This document shows, piece by piece, positions 25,114 to 38,169 of a stretch of 64,000 nt of DNA (position 1 is the first letter of the stretch; every line of letters begins with the position of its first letter). Position numbers and translations under genes: made by a program. The stretch spans positions 651,924 to 715,923 of the forward strand of contig ONZQ02000014.1 of NCBI GenBank assembly GCA_900312665.1, given 5' to 3'. The notes beneath the pieces were generated by a model, which made no database searches, was not told the origin of the DNA, and was given only the letters and a program-made list of their open reading frames with translations. The stretch comes from Cephalotrichum gorgonifer. Its lineage: Eukaryota > Ascomycota > Sordariomycetes > Microascales > Microascaceae.

Positions 25114-25143
25114 AGGGTATAGGGTATAGGGGTATAGGGTATA
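25114..25143. repeat. GGGTATA heptamer repeat
   Basis: Four imperfect GGGTATA units in tandem (one with an extra G), just 3' of the stop codon of the minus-strand KH gene. On the transcript strand they read TATACCC, so they probably lie in the 3' UTR. Confidence 0.8.
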
Positions 25144-25178
25144 TCCAGCCGGGGTATTTTTTGCAGTTCTAAGGGTAT

Positions 25179-28100
25179 CTAACGGAATGGCCCAACGGGG
25201 CCGGGGTATCCTGAATTCGTAGAATGAGAAGTAGAAGGACGTCCGCTGTCACCAGACGCGTGGGTCCCATGTCGCGGAGTCGTGTCGCCAGGCTGCGACA
25301 TGTGGGGTGCCAACTTAGAGCTCCCGTTGATGCCGACCTGGTGGGGAGGTCCCCAGATGTTGTGGTCCTCATCCGGGAGGTTCACACCGCTGTCGTTCCA
25401 CGGGTTCCGATCAGCGTTGAAGCTCCGGGCGGACTCAATGGATATGAGAGAGGACTTGGAAACGTTGCTCGAGCCCTTGAAAAAGTTGACGTTGGTCGCC
25501 GAGCTGTTCTTCCGGCGGTCGAGGAATGACGAGATGGACGTCATGCTGCCAGGCTTTCGGAGTCTGTCGAAGATTGTGTTCCGTTCACGTGTAACTTCGT
25601 CTCCAAACGTCGGCTTGACGGGCGAGTCGGTCGCGATCGGCGCCGGCGCGTGCTGGAGGAGTCGGGAGTTGAAGTACTGAAGCGAGTCCTCAAACGAGTC
25701 CGACTTCGGCCGCAGGATCGACCCCTTGACAATGTTGACTTCCACGCCCGCAGTCGCAAACTGCGACTGGAGGAAGTCGAGAGCGTCTCTGAGGCCGCCG
25801 GCATTGTTTCGAGTGAACTTCCATAGTAATGTGACGGTGGCCGCGCCGTCATTGCCGCGGTCGTCGGGATTGTGATGGATGGCGACGTCGACTTCGTGCT
25901 GGGTCTTGAACTTGGGCACCAGGTCACGCGTAAACTCGGGCGCGTCGAGGAACTTGACGAGCTCGGTTGAACGGGCGAGGACTAGCTCGTGATCGTCGGG
26001 AACCATGCCCTGGTAGGAAATTAGTTAGCTTTCGTAGCGCACAGGGTTCGCGGTCAACCGAGTTTGGGATCACGTACCAGGAGCTCGTCAGCGCAGTGAG
26101 GAACCTGCCACTGAGGTCCATCAACCTTGACCTCATCGCTGGCCTCCTCGGTGCTGGGGAAATGAATCTTGCAGTTGTACTTGGCTTCCAGCTCCGAAAT
26201 GTCGCTTAGCCGAGCCAGCAGCTGACGATGATAGAGTCTGTCGACGTGGACGATTTGAGATGTGTACTCGGAGTCCTTCACGGTGAGTTAGCACCCGTTC
26301 GAGACGACTATACGGGTAAGGGATGGGACTGGGAAACGTACAGCACGGTCCACCATCTCGAGAATCTCGTTCTTCACCGCGTCGAGATTCTGCGCGTTGC
26401 GAGCGGGAGTTCGGCAGATGACATTGTCAACCTTGATGTCATCGTCCTCCCGACCCATCCCGCCACGATCCATGGCATTGGAGAACTTGACGAAAACGGA
26501 ATGCTTCTTCATGATTCGCTGGATGTGTTGGCCACCAATACCAATGATGCGCTTATGGTATTGGTCGGGGACGTGGAATGAGATTGAGGCCGGCATTTCC
26601 TGCTCGACCATGCTAAGACCTCGCTTCATAAAATCGTAGTTGACAGCCATCACATCAATGTTGAAGTTGTACTCGTTAAATCCGTCGAAGATGATTTGCA
26701 CGTTGCCTGGGAGTGCGTCAGCAAAGAGTTCAATAACTTCCCTCGGTATCGAAAGGCGAAGGGGGGGGAAGCATACTGGCGCCCATGATCTTGTTGATCT
26801 TGCCGTTCTTCTTGCCGCTGACAAACTCCTTGTGTTCGCTGGCCAACTCAATCTTGACACGGATCTGGTACTGCGACTGGACAATGAACTTGATGTCGGA
26901 CATGACTTCGAGCGCGGCTTTGACTGCATCATCGGACCCCGTCAGGTTGAACGTCTGCTTATCCGACGAGATCTCGGCGTCCGAGTTCGCGCAGATGTCA
27001 CCAAGCATGGCACGCATGTCGTTGGCGCTTGGAGGCTGTTGGCGGGGGTCGGGGTGCTGGACGATCCAAGTGGCGCTATAGAACTGGCCAGCCTGTGACG
27101 GGGGTTAACAAGGATACTACACAGCAGGCCGGGGAGGGGCAGCTACGTGGGTTGGGTAGGGCCAAGGACACCACATACAAGAGCCATGAGTTCCCTGATG
27201 GCACGCTCCACATGCAGCACATCCAGTCCCTGCACTCTGACAGTGTTCCGCTGGCTCGCAAGCGGCGGGAACATGATGTACGTCGCGTTGGTCTCCATGA
27301 CCTTCCGGATCTTGTCAAGTCTGGTCAGGAGAATGGTGTCGATCTTGGCAGGCGTTATCTGAACATCTTTGACGAAGACTCGGACTCGCATCGAGGCGTC
27401 ACGGAGCCTTGACTTCGCCATCTCGATAGACTGCTGAGAGTCGCCGGTGATAAAGATGTCGTTTGGTTCCCGGCGGTGCGAGTTCGGCGGGCAGTAGCGA
27501 TACATCTGCGAGAAGGGCGGAGGGAAGTAAATGGCAGTCCCGGTGGCGGACTCGATGAGCTTGATGTTCTTTCGGTGGCGGCCGCAGATGACCTGGTGGA
27601 TGGATAGGTCCAGCTGGACTACGTCGACCACTCGACCGAGCTATGGGCTAGTCAATAATCAAATACCCTAACACGGATGGTACTGGGTTCACGCCTTACA
27701 AGACTATCAATTTGAATCAAGACGCGGGCCTTTGCATGCTCGGTAGCGATGACGTCGCCGTAAATGGCTATTCTCCACCTTTGGTCGACCCTGGTTTCGG
27801 CATCGCCCATCATACCATCGACCATGGGCGTCAACTTCGGGCCAAGGAGGAAGATGTCGACGCCGCAGAAGGCAGAAACGGTGTCCAGGTCCTTGATCAC
27901 GGCTTCCTTCAAGACGCCAGCTGCGAGGTCGCAGACAAGGTTGCCGTCGATGTCGATGTTGGCGCACCGCTACGAAGCACAAGTCAGCCATCCATGAGCC
28001 AGGCAAATAGCAATACTCTACGCAGTGTCCCCTCCGATCTCGGGCTGCATACCAGTGATATGGGGGTGTCATTGAGGATGGTCTCACGACTCTTCTGGAC

Positions 28101-28565
28101 GAGTTCGGGGGAGCCCGAGATACAGACTGTCGTGACCTGGCCCTTGCCGTTCCTGGGAGTGGTCGTCACGACGTGTGCCTCTACCGGCAAGGGGCCGGCA
28201 GAGAGGTCCCTACATAGCCGCCGCAGGTTTTCCAGGTTCTGGGCGTGGACGGGGAGATCGTGGATGGGCACGTCATCGGGAGCGTCTTCGGGGTGGGTCC
28301 ATCGAAGGACGGCATCGGTAGTAGCATGCAGGATATCTTCGGTGTTCGGACCCGCGAGCTCGGAGGCGAAGGGCACGTTAAACGAGTAGTGGATCGTTGC
28401 GTCTCCCTGGGAGGGGGGGATCGGGGGGCCCTGGCCCTGCTGGATCGGAGGTGCCTTGTTATGCGGATTGAGCGGGTTCATGGGTAGATTCGGACGGCCA
28501 CCGAGGGCGGAGAAGTTGGGGCTCATCCGCTCAGACCACTGGCGCATGTTCGTCAACTTATTCAT
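25179..28565 (-). CDS. Multi-KH-domain RNA-binding protein
   Basis: Seven exons (28565-28053, 27969-27700, 27640-27179, 27092-26777, 26706-26342, 26275-26078, 26009-25179) give 984 aa. KH-like units with readable GxxG loops are ICGRHRKNIKLIESATG (GRHR about 281-284), FVSGKKNGKINKIMGAS (GKKN about 508-511) and RIIGIGGQHIQRIMKKHS (GIGG about 576-579). More degenerate KH-like segments flank them (for example LLARLSDISELEAKYNCKIHF). The first 60 residues are Pro/Gln/Asn-rich and the last 150 are Ser/Asn/Gly-rich, both likely disordered. The family is conserved in filamentous fungi and resembles Bicaudal-C/vigilin-type proteins and yeast YLL032C. A role in mRNA binding or translation is inferred from the domains only. 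Six introns all have GT..AG ends, and phases match at every junction. Start: ATG at 28565. Confidence 0.85.
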
Positions 28566-29356
28566 AGTGACCGGTCAACGGAGAGGAGGATTCGGCGACC
28601 AGTACCCAGATCGAAATCGTTCGGGGTAGCCCTTGTAAACTCGCGGCTGCTGGTATTGGGAGTTGATGCCGCGGAGATGGTGGCCAGAGGAACGTCGTCG
28701 ATATGTTCGGTCGGCCTCGTCGAGGTTGGGGTTGGAGGGCGCGAAGCTGGGGGGTTATTGGTGGGGAATGGTCAGGCTAGACCAAGGACGGAAAGGAAAG
28801 GGCAGGACATAAAACCGCTTCGCCGTACTCGTTAATAGAAGAAAAAAGGAGGCCGGAACTGAAGGATAGGATAGGAAAGAAGAGAAGAACAAACGGAAGA
28901 TGAAGAAAGGGGGGTAGGGGGACGGTGGAACGGTAGTTCTCGTCGTCCTGTCCTCGGTGGTATCTTTAGAACGCAGGGTGTGGTTGAAGGAGGGAGAGAA
29001 GAGAACATGGAATTGTCGTTCAGCAGGAGACAGGTTCAATAGCTGCACTCAATCCGGATTGGCGGGCAGTGCCTTGTCGGTGCCGGGTCTTCCTCCAGGG
29101 CAGGAGTGGGCCCCAGCGAGGTGTGTGACATTGGAGTGCGTCTCTCTTAGTGGGGTGGGAATCAGCCAGAAGACTAGAGAGTTTCGAGCCAGGGTACAAA
29201 CGTGTACGTACATTGCAATCTACAGAACACGCCTGATCAGGCGATGGATTTCGTACCTCTGAGTATCCGCAGCGCCAATGACCGAATCTATGTCTCCATT
29301 CATCCTAGTGCAGCCCTCGACCACCGACGGACTCTGTCCGCGGAGGAGTGGGGGGG

Positions 29357-29375
29357 TCTGTCTGTCTGTCTGTCT
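29357..29375. repeat. TCTG tetranucleotide repeat
   Basis: Four TCTG units followed by TCT, intergenic. Confidence 0.85.
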
Positions 29376-32255
29376 CACAGTAAAGCGGAAGGTTGAGTTG
29401 CCTCCTGCGTCTTTGCCTTTGCCGCCGGTACTTGCACAATTTGTAATGGAAAGGGCTAGTTAGATTCGCGCCCTGTCATTGCCGTCACAAGTACAGGTAT
29501 ACAAGTACAAGTATACGAGATCGATAATATTGCTTCTTTAATGCGACCAAGACCTAACACCAGAAAAGGCCCAAGACCCATGGTGTCAGCTAACCTGTCC
29601 AAGAACAGAATGAGGCAGTGCTGGGAGCCAATTTGGTGAGAGTCCAATGCCCACCTGTCCACGTAACGCGCTCCAGAAATCTAAATGCCCGATGCCAGAT
29701 TCAGATCAACCACCCAGAGTTGGTATCTACTTGGCCATCCATCCGCCAGTCCGTTGAGCGGCGCCAGTTAGGTAACACTGTCAAACTCGCATGGTGTAGC
29801 GGTTCAAGGCTCTCCCCCGACTCGGACATACTCGGACGAGTATTGGCACTCGCACCCGAGAGCAGAGACCCTTGGGTTAATCTTAGGGTAGAAAAGAAGC
29901 CCGCTGTGGGTCTTCGAAACGTTTTCACTCCTCTGGAGTGACACTACCCGTGACAACGACGGGAGCATAGGAGCAAAGCCGGAGGACAAGCGTACTTGTG
30001 GGACGTCGAACGACACTGGCAATGGCGCGGCGTCCCGCCATTATCTTGCGCTTGTACTTGTATGCAACCAAGAGCAGGCAAGTCGGGATTGGGGCCGCTA
30101 ATGCCAGTGTTTCACCGTGCAGATTCAGGCACTCTTAAACAGTACGGGCAGGGTACTCCGAACTAAACTCGACTTCGGTGAATGTATGTACCGTGCGTGG
30201 TGGAGCTGCCTACCTCCCCCTCTTGGCGACTTGCAAAGTACACAGACTCGTCGGCGTACGGTGTAGGTACGAGAACGAGTACGAGGTACTGGGCTGTTGT
30301 ATCCGAGGAGGTCGTTCCTTCCCTTCTACTTGTAAACGCTAATTCGTGACCTGTGTGCTCGTCGTATATTACTCGTACTTGCCCACACACGTTTGCTCTC
30401 TGGACAGCCCCTGCCTCCGTCTCCGGGATTGCCCCTGCAAACCCGCACACAGACAGCTTGGCCACAAGACCTCACCACGAGACCCACCCCCGTGGGGCCA
30501 GTGCCTGCAAATCTTTAAACGTTGTATCATACGGTCGACGGTCGAGGAGCCTGTGATTTGCTACAGGCCCATGCACCTTCCGCCGTCCACTGGACGCACG
30601 TCTTGGAACCTGGCTGGCTGACGTGAGCTTGAACGATCCAAGCACAGTTTACCCTCCCCTTCCCTCCTCCAAGTTCCTCCTATGCCGGCGACGCCGGCCC
30701 CACACGACGCGAGGCCTCGTCTGACCAGTCGCCTTGAACGAACTTCGAGCTCAACACCCATTTTCCTGCAAGCAGCCGATCGACGGTCTCTAGGTTTGTC
30801 CCCCGAAGAAGCCTCAGTTATTTCCGCTTTGGAAAAGGAGAAGGGGGTGGGGGGCAACCCAATGCGAGACTTTCAAAGACAGACGACACCGTATATACTT
30901 TGGCGCCCCCGCGTCAACTCACGGGCATCACATACGAGTATCGAGAAACCCAACCACCCTCATCCCGTCCAACGACACTCTAATCTAATATATAATACAC
31001 CCCGCGGAGACCGAGACACGTCGATTTCGCACCGTCCAAATCCGAAGCGAAGCTTGCAGTAATAGCACAGCTTCGTCCTCTCCTCTGTCCAAGCGGTCGA
31101 TCATGTTTCGGGGCCTCCAAATCCCCTGGCCTGCACAAGGCCAAGTATTTGGGTTACGCTCTGTATATTGCTGCTCGTCCGAGTAGACTAATAGGATGCG
31201 CCCGTCTGTCTCTGCTGCGGGCGGACCGCAGGGTTTTCGCTCCCGTCGTGCAGCTCGGGCTGAATGCATCAGGAGCAAGCAAGGCGAGACATCAGCGGGT
31301 TAGAGGCCTTTGTTGAGATCCGATCCCCCCCCCTCCCCCCCAAACGGAAGAAAAACTAGCGATCAGATTATATGGGGCGGCGGCAGCAGGTGGGCAGCTG
31401 CTCACCCGCCTTTTCCGTCATCAAGACGTGGTAGCGCAGTCAATGTACTTACTGGACGCATAGGGGCGCGCGGGCGGGCGCGGGGAGGAATGTGCTCCGC
31501 TTCGGACCCGTTCGCCTGCAAGTTCGACCAGTCTTTTTATCGTACGCGTATGGTCTCAGCTTCCGCCCCCGCGCGTTTGATGAGAGGAAGGGGCATCCGC
31601 TGCAGGGTATGGTAGAACGTATACGAGTAAACACAAGATGTGTTTTACAGTTGCGCGGAGTCTCTTTCATTGGAGACTACGGAGTACGAGTCGGGTACTT
31701 CCACAATTGAGTTCCGGCCCACTGATTACCTAAGGGAAGTCTAGATGCACGCACATACACAGCTGGCTAGTGCTGGTTCGGAATGCACAGTCGTATCATT
31801 GAGACGCCTCACGAGGTCCTTCCTCTCTTCCCCCATCACGTCGTAGGACGAGTCTCCATGTAGTACTCCTGTACGTATACACATAGCTTGATAGCGGGAG
31901 TATAATAGTCGTACTTGACCCTATCCATCGATCCTTTAAAGATCGCCCGGTACCCTACTTAGCACGGCCCACCCCGCAGAGCGATCCAACCTCAACTGCC
32001 GCACCGAGCCGTCAAGGAAGGGAGATCTTCCCCCCTTCGTCCCTTAGCTCCACCGACCGAGGTAATCAGGGAGGACGAAGTACCATCAACCCACTCCGGC
32101 GGCGGCTTTAGACGGGTCGAGCCAGTGCTGTAAAATACTTCAAGGTAGCCAGGTTCACACCTTTTCAACGTTTCGTTATGCAACAATCCCAGAGAACTAC
32201 GCGCAGGACAGCAAGAGACCAGTAGGGGACTGAAGGCGAGAGGGAATATGTTGTG

Positions 32256-32288
32256 AATAAATAAAAAAAATAAATAAATAAATAAATC
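32256..32288. repeat. AAAT-rich microsatellite
   Basis: AATAAATAAAAAAAATAAATAA-type tract with about five AAAT units on the plus strand, intergenic. Confidence 0.85.
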
Positions 32289-32716
32289 GTGGTCTCGAAA
32301 AGCTACCTCAAACGATGCCCCTCGGTTCAAGCTGCCCCCATCCGTTCTAATACACACCAGAAACAAATCCCTTACTAGTACTACATGGCATACCCCATAA
32401 TCAGGGCGGGCCTGGCTCGAATCGGGTGGCAAAGGAAGACGGGACGGGACGGGGGGTTGCTTAATATCGCACTTATATGAAGTTCGTCTCACATCGGGAG
32501 CGCCCCTTGGCAGGTAGCTCAGTGGGTACGGAGGTCTGTAATTGAAAAAAGAGAGCCATGGAGCCGATCATCTATGTGCAACGGCTCTTCCTTGAGAGGA
32601 GTTCGTCGACCGGACTCCCGCCGCATCGTCGTCTACTATCAAGCTATCAGCGCCCCATGAGTTTCGACATGATATACTTATCAATTATTTATGAGCATCC
32701 AATACCCACTCGTCCC

Positions 32717-35700
32717 TTACGAAACCCCAATACCTAGGTCCTTAACCAGTCCGCTCACAGCACCCTTGTCCGCAGCCCCCCAGTCCACCCCCTTCAACCT
32801 CGCCCCGGCCTCACCTCCCTGCCCACCCGTAATACTCCAAAGCTCATCCACAACCCAGCTCCGCGCCCTCGGCCACGGATGGAACATTAACGCCCCCAGC
32901 CTCGTTTTCGCCTCCTCCACACCCTCCCCCACCCTCTTCAGCCTCACTTCTCCCGTCTCCTGCTCCGCTAGCCTGGCAATCCCGCCGTATACCTTGATGC
33001 ACGCCTCGACCTTCCTCACGTTGCTACTCTTGTAGCACGACTTTTGCGTGAGGAGGCACAGCGAACGGGCGTCTATCTCTCCCGACCGCTGCAGGATCCC
33101 GACGTTTAGCAGATATGACACTATCTCGAGGGTCGGGACCAGTACGCGGTCCTGGCCTTGCCGCTCCCTCAGGTTCCGTACCAGCCCTCCGCAGACGAGG
33201 TCCAAGTGCTCCTGGGACTCCTCGCAGAAGGCGCAGAGCACCGCCCGGCTGGTGATGACGAGGTTCTCGTTGCCGGTGTCGGCGGAGGTGACATAGCCGG
33301 CCAGCAGCTCGGCGGTCCAGGCGGGTTTGTTTGCCTTTGCTGAGGCTGATACAACGGGCAGGAGGCAATCTGTCTCTAGAATCCGGATAAGGAAGTTGAG
33401 ATACATACGGGACGACGGCGTGAACGCCCTGAAGCGCTCTGTGTAGCTGTTTGGCGATTGTTCTGTCAGCGACGTACTAAAAGTGAGGGAACATGATGTC
33501 CCGAGGTATACTTACGCGCTGGTTAGAACCAAGGACAGGGTATTCTGCGCCTCATTCCGAACCCTGTCCAATTTCTCCCCGGCGAGCCTCAGCACACTTA
33601 GGAATAGCCTCTCAACCGATTTCTGGAGGCGATCGTAGTCCGAAGCCGAGGCGGTTGCGAGATCCCGCCATATTGTGCCCGTTGCTCTCAGAGCTCCGAA
33701 TCTGAGATAGGACCCAATATCCCCGCGTGACGTCGCCGTGTAGTCGTTCAGGCCCTCCTCTAGCATATCCAGGAACAAGAGTGTTTGCTTGCGGAGAATA
33801 TCCCCCTGCCTGAGGCTGCGGAGGAGGAATGACTTTGTCTCTATATCCTTCTCCGAGGCCCATCTCTGCAACAGGGCCTCGCAGATCACTCCACCCTCCT
33901 GACTATCCGGCCCCGTAGCTTCTGCGCTGACGGGGTAGGCCATGGATAAGGCATGAAAATATCCATTTGGGGTTCGTAGTTGGGGAGTCCGTACCCGTAC
34001 CAGATCCGACCACCGTCGAATCGTAACGGCGCGATCGTCTGGTTTGGAGAACATCAGGAATACCAGGGCCGCTTCAGCCGCAGCATCCAGGGCGTCTTCC
34101 TCCACCACCTCTAACCACGTCGGAAGGATCTCTCCGAGGATAGAGACTAAACCCGCAGCCTCGTAGTCAGCGAGATCTGCAGCTACAAAACCGGCCATGA
34201 GATCCGTGAGCTCCCCCGTGTTAAGAGTAGCAACAGCCGAACGGCCCGTTCGCAGCTTGGCCGTCGAATCATCATCCCAGCCGTCCCGGGAGAGAACGGA
34301 CGCCTGGAGGATGGGTGTCAGCGAGATCACCAGCTGGCTCCCAGCCTCCGCCACGAGCTCCTGCCGGCGGTACTTCATTCCCTTCAACTCTTCGAGTACC
34401 TCGACGACATTTCCAATGATTCTGCGGAGACTTGCCTTCAGCTTGTCCGGCCTCACGCCGGTTGATTTGGCCAGGAGCCTCACAACATCGGGTGTTCTAT
34501 CCAAGACGGAGGCAAGAGAGAGCAGAAGGCCGTGGCGCTCCTCAGCCTGCCGGGCCTGAAGTTTCTTGATCTGGTTTACGATCATATCAACAGAATGATT
34601 GAATCGTTCAAGTGCGAGGGACGGATCTAGCGACGCAAGTTCCAGCGTAATGGCACCAAACGACTCCCCGGTGGATCTTCGGGCCGCCGCATCTGCATCT
34701 CCTACACCCCGCCAACCAAGGAGCGCCTCTAGAAGGGCTTCGCCATACCGACTGGATAGATCAGTAGCCCGCAGCGCCACGTCATTGATGGCCCTAGACC
34801 TCAGAGCGACGGCATGGTAGTCAACTGTCTGGACAACCCAAATCCCCTTTTCCACCGTATCAGGGTGTCTCCCGACCAGTTCTTGGAGAGCTGCCGAGGA
34901 GCCCCTTCGGATGTTCCCAGCTGGGTCGCGTGAAGCAGTCACGACTAGTTCAGTCGCAAGCACCTGAATAATAGACGATCCGGGCGGATGAGACTTGGCG
35001 GCAAAGACGGAGTCAACCGGTATCCCTAGTAGTTCTTGGGTTGTATATCGCCGCGAAAGAGCCCAGATACCGAAGCAGGCCGCGTCTCGTACATTGCTTC
35101 CGATTGATCCTCCAGAGGTGCTTCTCTGCTCAAATGAAAGGCCAAGAAGAAGAGCATGAATGATGTCAGACAACTGATCAGGGGGCGGTGACCGACGGTA
35201 GAGGAGGTGGGATAGCGTGAGCATCAAGCCGTGCCACTCCAAAGGATCAACCGACGAGATGTCTCGCGTCAATTTGGCATTGGCATCTTCTGGGTCCTTC
35301 ACCCATAGAACTTTTCTGTTTAGAGATTCCAAGACCGCCTCGACAACTTGAGATGCCATGTCCGGGTCAAGCCGCAAAGTGATGACGCTCAAAGCCTTGC
35401 TTGCGGAGAACCTGACCGGGGTGTCATTATCCGACAGCTTCTCCAGGAGCGAACCGATGCATGCCTCTACCAACTCGGCACCCTCAAATGTCTGCGGCTC
35501 TTGTCGGAGAATCAGCACTGTCGCTGACCTCATAACCTTAATTATCATCTTCCGCGCCAGGGCAGAGCCGTTGATAGCATCATAGACCGGGGTGCCGCCG
35601 TCGGTGATGGCATTCGTGGCATTGAAGATAGGGACAAGGTATTTATCCATGTCGGAAGTGTCCATTGATGAGGTCAAGACGCCAGCAAGATAGGATAGGA

Positions 35701-36618
35701 TTCCTATGTAGTAATAGGGGGACTCTTTCAATGGTTCGTTGGTCAGCCTCAGTGCCCAGAGAGACCAGTTGATCAGCGCGTCCAGCACCCCCAATTGTTG
35801 CATATCTTTCCGCATGGACATTCGTACGAGAAGAGCCTTTGCGCCATCCCTTTCTTTCCCGGGCGATGCCAGGTACCGCATGGCAAGTGGGAGAATCCTC
35901 AGGGTGATGCCAGGGAGGTTTTCGGGCCACTTTAGTCCAGGGACAGTCGGTACGGAAACCTCGGCTAAGTCTATAGACGAGATGGAGGAAAGATCAAAGG
36001 GAGCAAAGAGGAGATGAGAAATCCAGAGGAGGGTAACATATCTCTCCTCCCAAGTCCACTGAAGTGCGAAGGCAGAATCGCCATCCTGGGAAGCCTTCTC
36101 GGCGTTCTCGATTGCTGATACAAGAGGCTCTAGGTATCTGGTCTCAGCACCGAGAAACCTAACCACAACCTTCTCGCCGCGGATCTTGCAAAAAGTATAC
36201 AAGAGCCTGGCTACTGCACGGGGAAGCGGCTCGATGAGTACAGACTTCGTCGCCGTGAGGTTACGGTACGCCCGGCTGCCGAGCGACTCAAGATAGGCCT
36301 GAGAGAGCAACGGGATAAATCTAGAGAGGTGGGGGTCAAGTAGCTGAGGCAGTTCTTGGAAGGGCCCCAGGACCTTTGACAGGGCGAGATCCAGCATGTT
36401 AGTGACGGGCGGTTATGGTCTTCCGGGTATAGCGTGGGCTCACCTACCGCAGAATCAAGCCTGTGCCTCTCAACAACTCGGACCCGGGATCTCAGGCGAT
36501 TCCCCCCATGGCCATCTGGTTTCCGAAGAAACGTCGGTAAGGTACGATCGAGATCGGCGATGAGATCCGCTGATTGCTTCTGGAGCTTGATGTCGCCTTC
36601 GTCATCTCGGGCGTCCAT
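32717..36618 (-). CDS. Tubulin-specific chaperone D (beta-tubulin cofactor D)
   Basis: Cofactor D captures beta-tubulin and, with cofactors E and C, assembles and disassembles the alpha/beta-tubulin dimer. Three exons, 36618-36448, 36373-33516 and 33446-32717, give 1252 aa, close to the usual length of about 1200. The N terminus carries the family motif FQELPQLLDPHLSRFIPLLS, then LLYTFCKIRGEKVVVRFLGAE and the ETRYLEPLVS and WEERYVTLLWISHLLFAPFD segments. The rest is an alpha-helical HEAT/ARM-type solenoid. A central AACFGIWALSRRYT block and a C-terminal LLNVGILQRSGE helix region fit the TBCD C-terminal domain. Intron 1 (donor GTAGGT) ends at AAAG so that ERHRLDSA joins VLGPFQE, which aligns with animal TBCD. 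Intron 2 (GTAAGT..ACAG) joins LTSA to YTERFRAF. Divergent from the ABC transporter gene. Confidence 0.92.
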
Positions 36619-38169
36619 TATCGCGAGTCTTGAGGTGGTGGATGCGACAGGGACAATGGGCTGCGGGGACGAAACAACTCTTAAAGAAGGTTCCCAGATA
36701 ATCCCGGGTTAGTCGTTAAAGGCGAGTGTGGATAGCTCGACACTCTGTGTTTCCCTCCTCACTCCACGCCCTTGTGGTTAAGCTGGGCGGAGATGTGGTG
36801 ATGCATGGTTTAGGCACCCGTCGCCAGTCTTGTGCTCCAGCTGTCGGCTGTAAGCAGCTGTTCTACGATATTTGGGTCTGGCGAACGCTTGTTGACCCTT
36901 GATTGGCACCGGCCAGGCCAGCCACAGTTAAAAAGTTTCAGGACATATCATATCCCTCGAGGGTTAGAAGCAACCTCTACAGTAATAGTATAGTTCTCGT
37001 AAATGGAGATGCCAGGCAACCGTCGCCAGCTCCTAATGCAAGCCAAGTGCGGATGCGAGGCATATCTGGAGTGTCGAGAAATACATATTCTTGAGAGATG
37101 CAACTTATCCTGACCCCACTGTTTCATTCCTGATAAGTGGTAAGCATGGCAGATGGGTGCACAATGGAGAGGAGTACATACCTACTGTGGAGGAAGCGTG
37201 TTTCACTTGCAAGCACACCCCCCAAAGCGACCTCATTTCCTGACTTGGCCTGGCAGCAAACACCAACCTTTACTAAGATTACGAGGATATCCTGCCGGAA
37301 AGTGACTGTCTGGAGTATTCCTGGACGGAAGTCGGTACCATACATTTTAGTACTAAGTGGTTGGGTGGGGGAAAACCTACATGAGGAAGGTGCAAGGCTC
37401 GATTCCTAAAAATGCTAGGGATCAGAGATGGAAGCACCAAGAAGGGAATGTCAGCATAGACGACCCACACCGTAATTTACTTCCAATGCTGGTAGGAGTA
37501 AGCCGACAACCCACCTACATGCCAGGATGATGATGCACGGCCGCTGCCACCCCATCTTCCGGACGCCAGCCTGATGGTAAATACTCTTCATTTTGCCCTT
37601 GGTATTACTTGCAGCCATCTTGCCAAGTCCTGCATGTTCCGTCATATATCCCCGCACCGGCGGCTCGGCTCCGGTGGGAAATGAAGTACTCCAGGTTCAC
37701 CTGCGCCCTTCTCCAGTCCACGGTACCTGTAATACCTACACTGGTATTAACATTCTAGTTATTATGGTATATATATGCGGTTGGCAGTTGGAATTTGAAG
37801 CTTACAGTTGGCAAGGGATGATGAAAAGGCGTGACATGTCGTAACCGAGCGGTCGAGATATCGGCGTCCGGATTCTTGGTGGAGCAGTCGGGGCCCAGTC
37901 ACCCCGAAGGAGTCATCCCGAAGGACTTTTGCGAGCCCTCCACCATTGTCCAATCATTGCGTTGCGGGGGGGACTTCCGGCCTTCATCGTATATGTAGTT
38001 GATCTTCTTCGCCGTTAGCTTGAGAATTCATACCTCTTATTGTGTTCCCCCTTCTTTACTTGTCTTTATTTAATCGACTTTGCGTTGGGGTCTTCAAACT
38101 CGCCCAGATGCTGCCGCCGTGGAACCAGCCGAGAAACATCACATCCGCCGTTCCCATTTCTCCGGCGAC
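36619..38169. promoter_or_regulatory. Bidirectional promoter region, cofactor D / ABC transporter
   Basis: About 1.55 kb between divergent starts. CT-rich sequence and an AGAATTCATACCTCTT stretch lie within 150 bp of the transporter ATG. I could not identify a specific regulator site (for example a pleiotropic drug response element) with confidence. Confidence 0.5.

Larger units (their letters stand above)
23962..25178. other. Intergenic region between convergent IRC3 and KH-protein genes
   Basis: About 1.2 kb between two stop codons, so it should hold the two 3' UTRs. It is A/purine-rich around 24660-24720, has four AATC units (25013-25028), and has GGGTATA repeats close to the KH gene stop. 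No coding signal. Confidence 0.6.
28566..32716. other. Gene-free region of 4.1 kb
   Basis: It contains the promoter and 5' UTR of the KH gene at its left end and the 3' flank of tubulin cofactor D at its right end. In between I find no supportable gene. Present are TCTG repeats (29357-29375), an A/AAAT-rich tract (32256-32288), exact TACTCGTA/TACGAGTA copies at 30370, 30933 and 31622, and related TACAAGTA copies at 29500, 29506 and (reverse) 30055. Confidence 0.6.

Noticed and set aside
29791..29885. tRNA-like segment beginning ATGGTGTAGCGGTTCAAG
   Set aside because: D-arm-like start only; the candidate T-arm (CCTTGGGTTAATCTTAGG) has mismatched pairs and no acceptor stem closes. At most a degenerate relic.
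32514..32527. tRNA A-box-like sequence TAGCTCAGTGGGTA
   Set aside because: No B-box (GGTTCGAxxCC) or T-arm within 100 bp downstream and no acceptor stem pairing.
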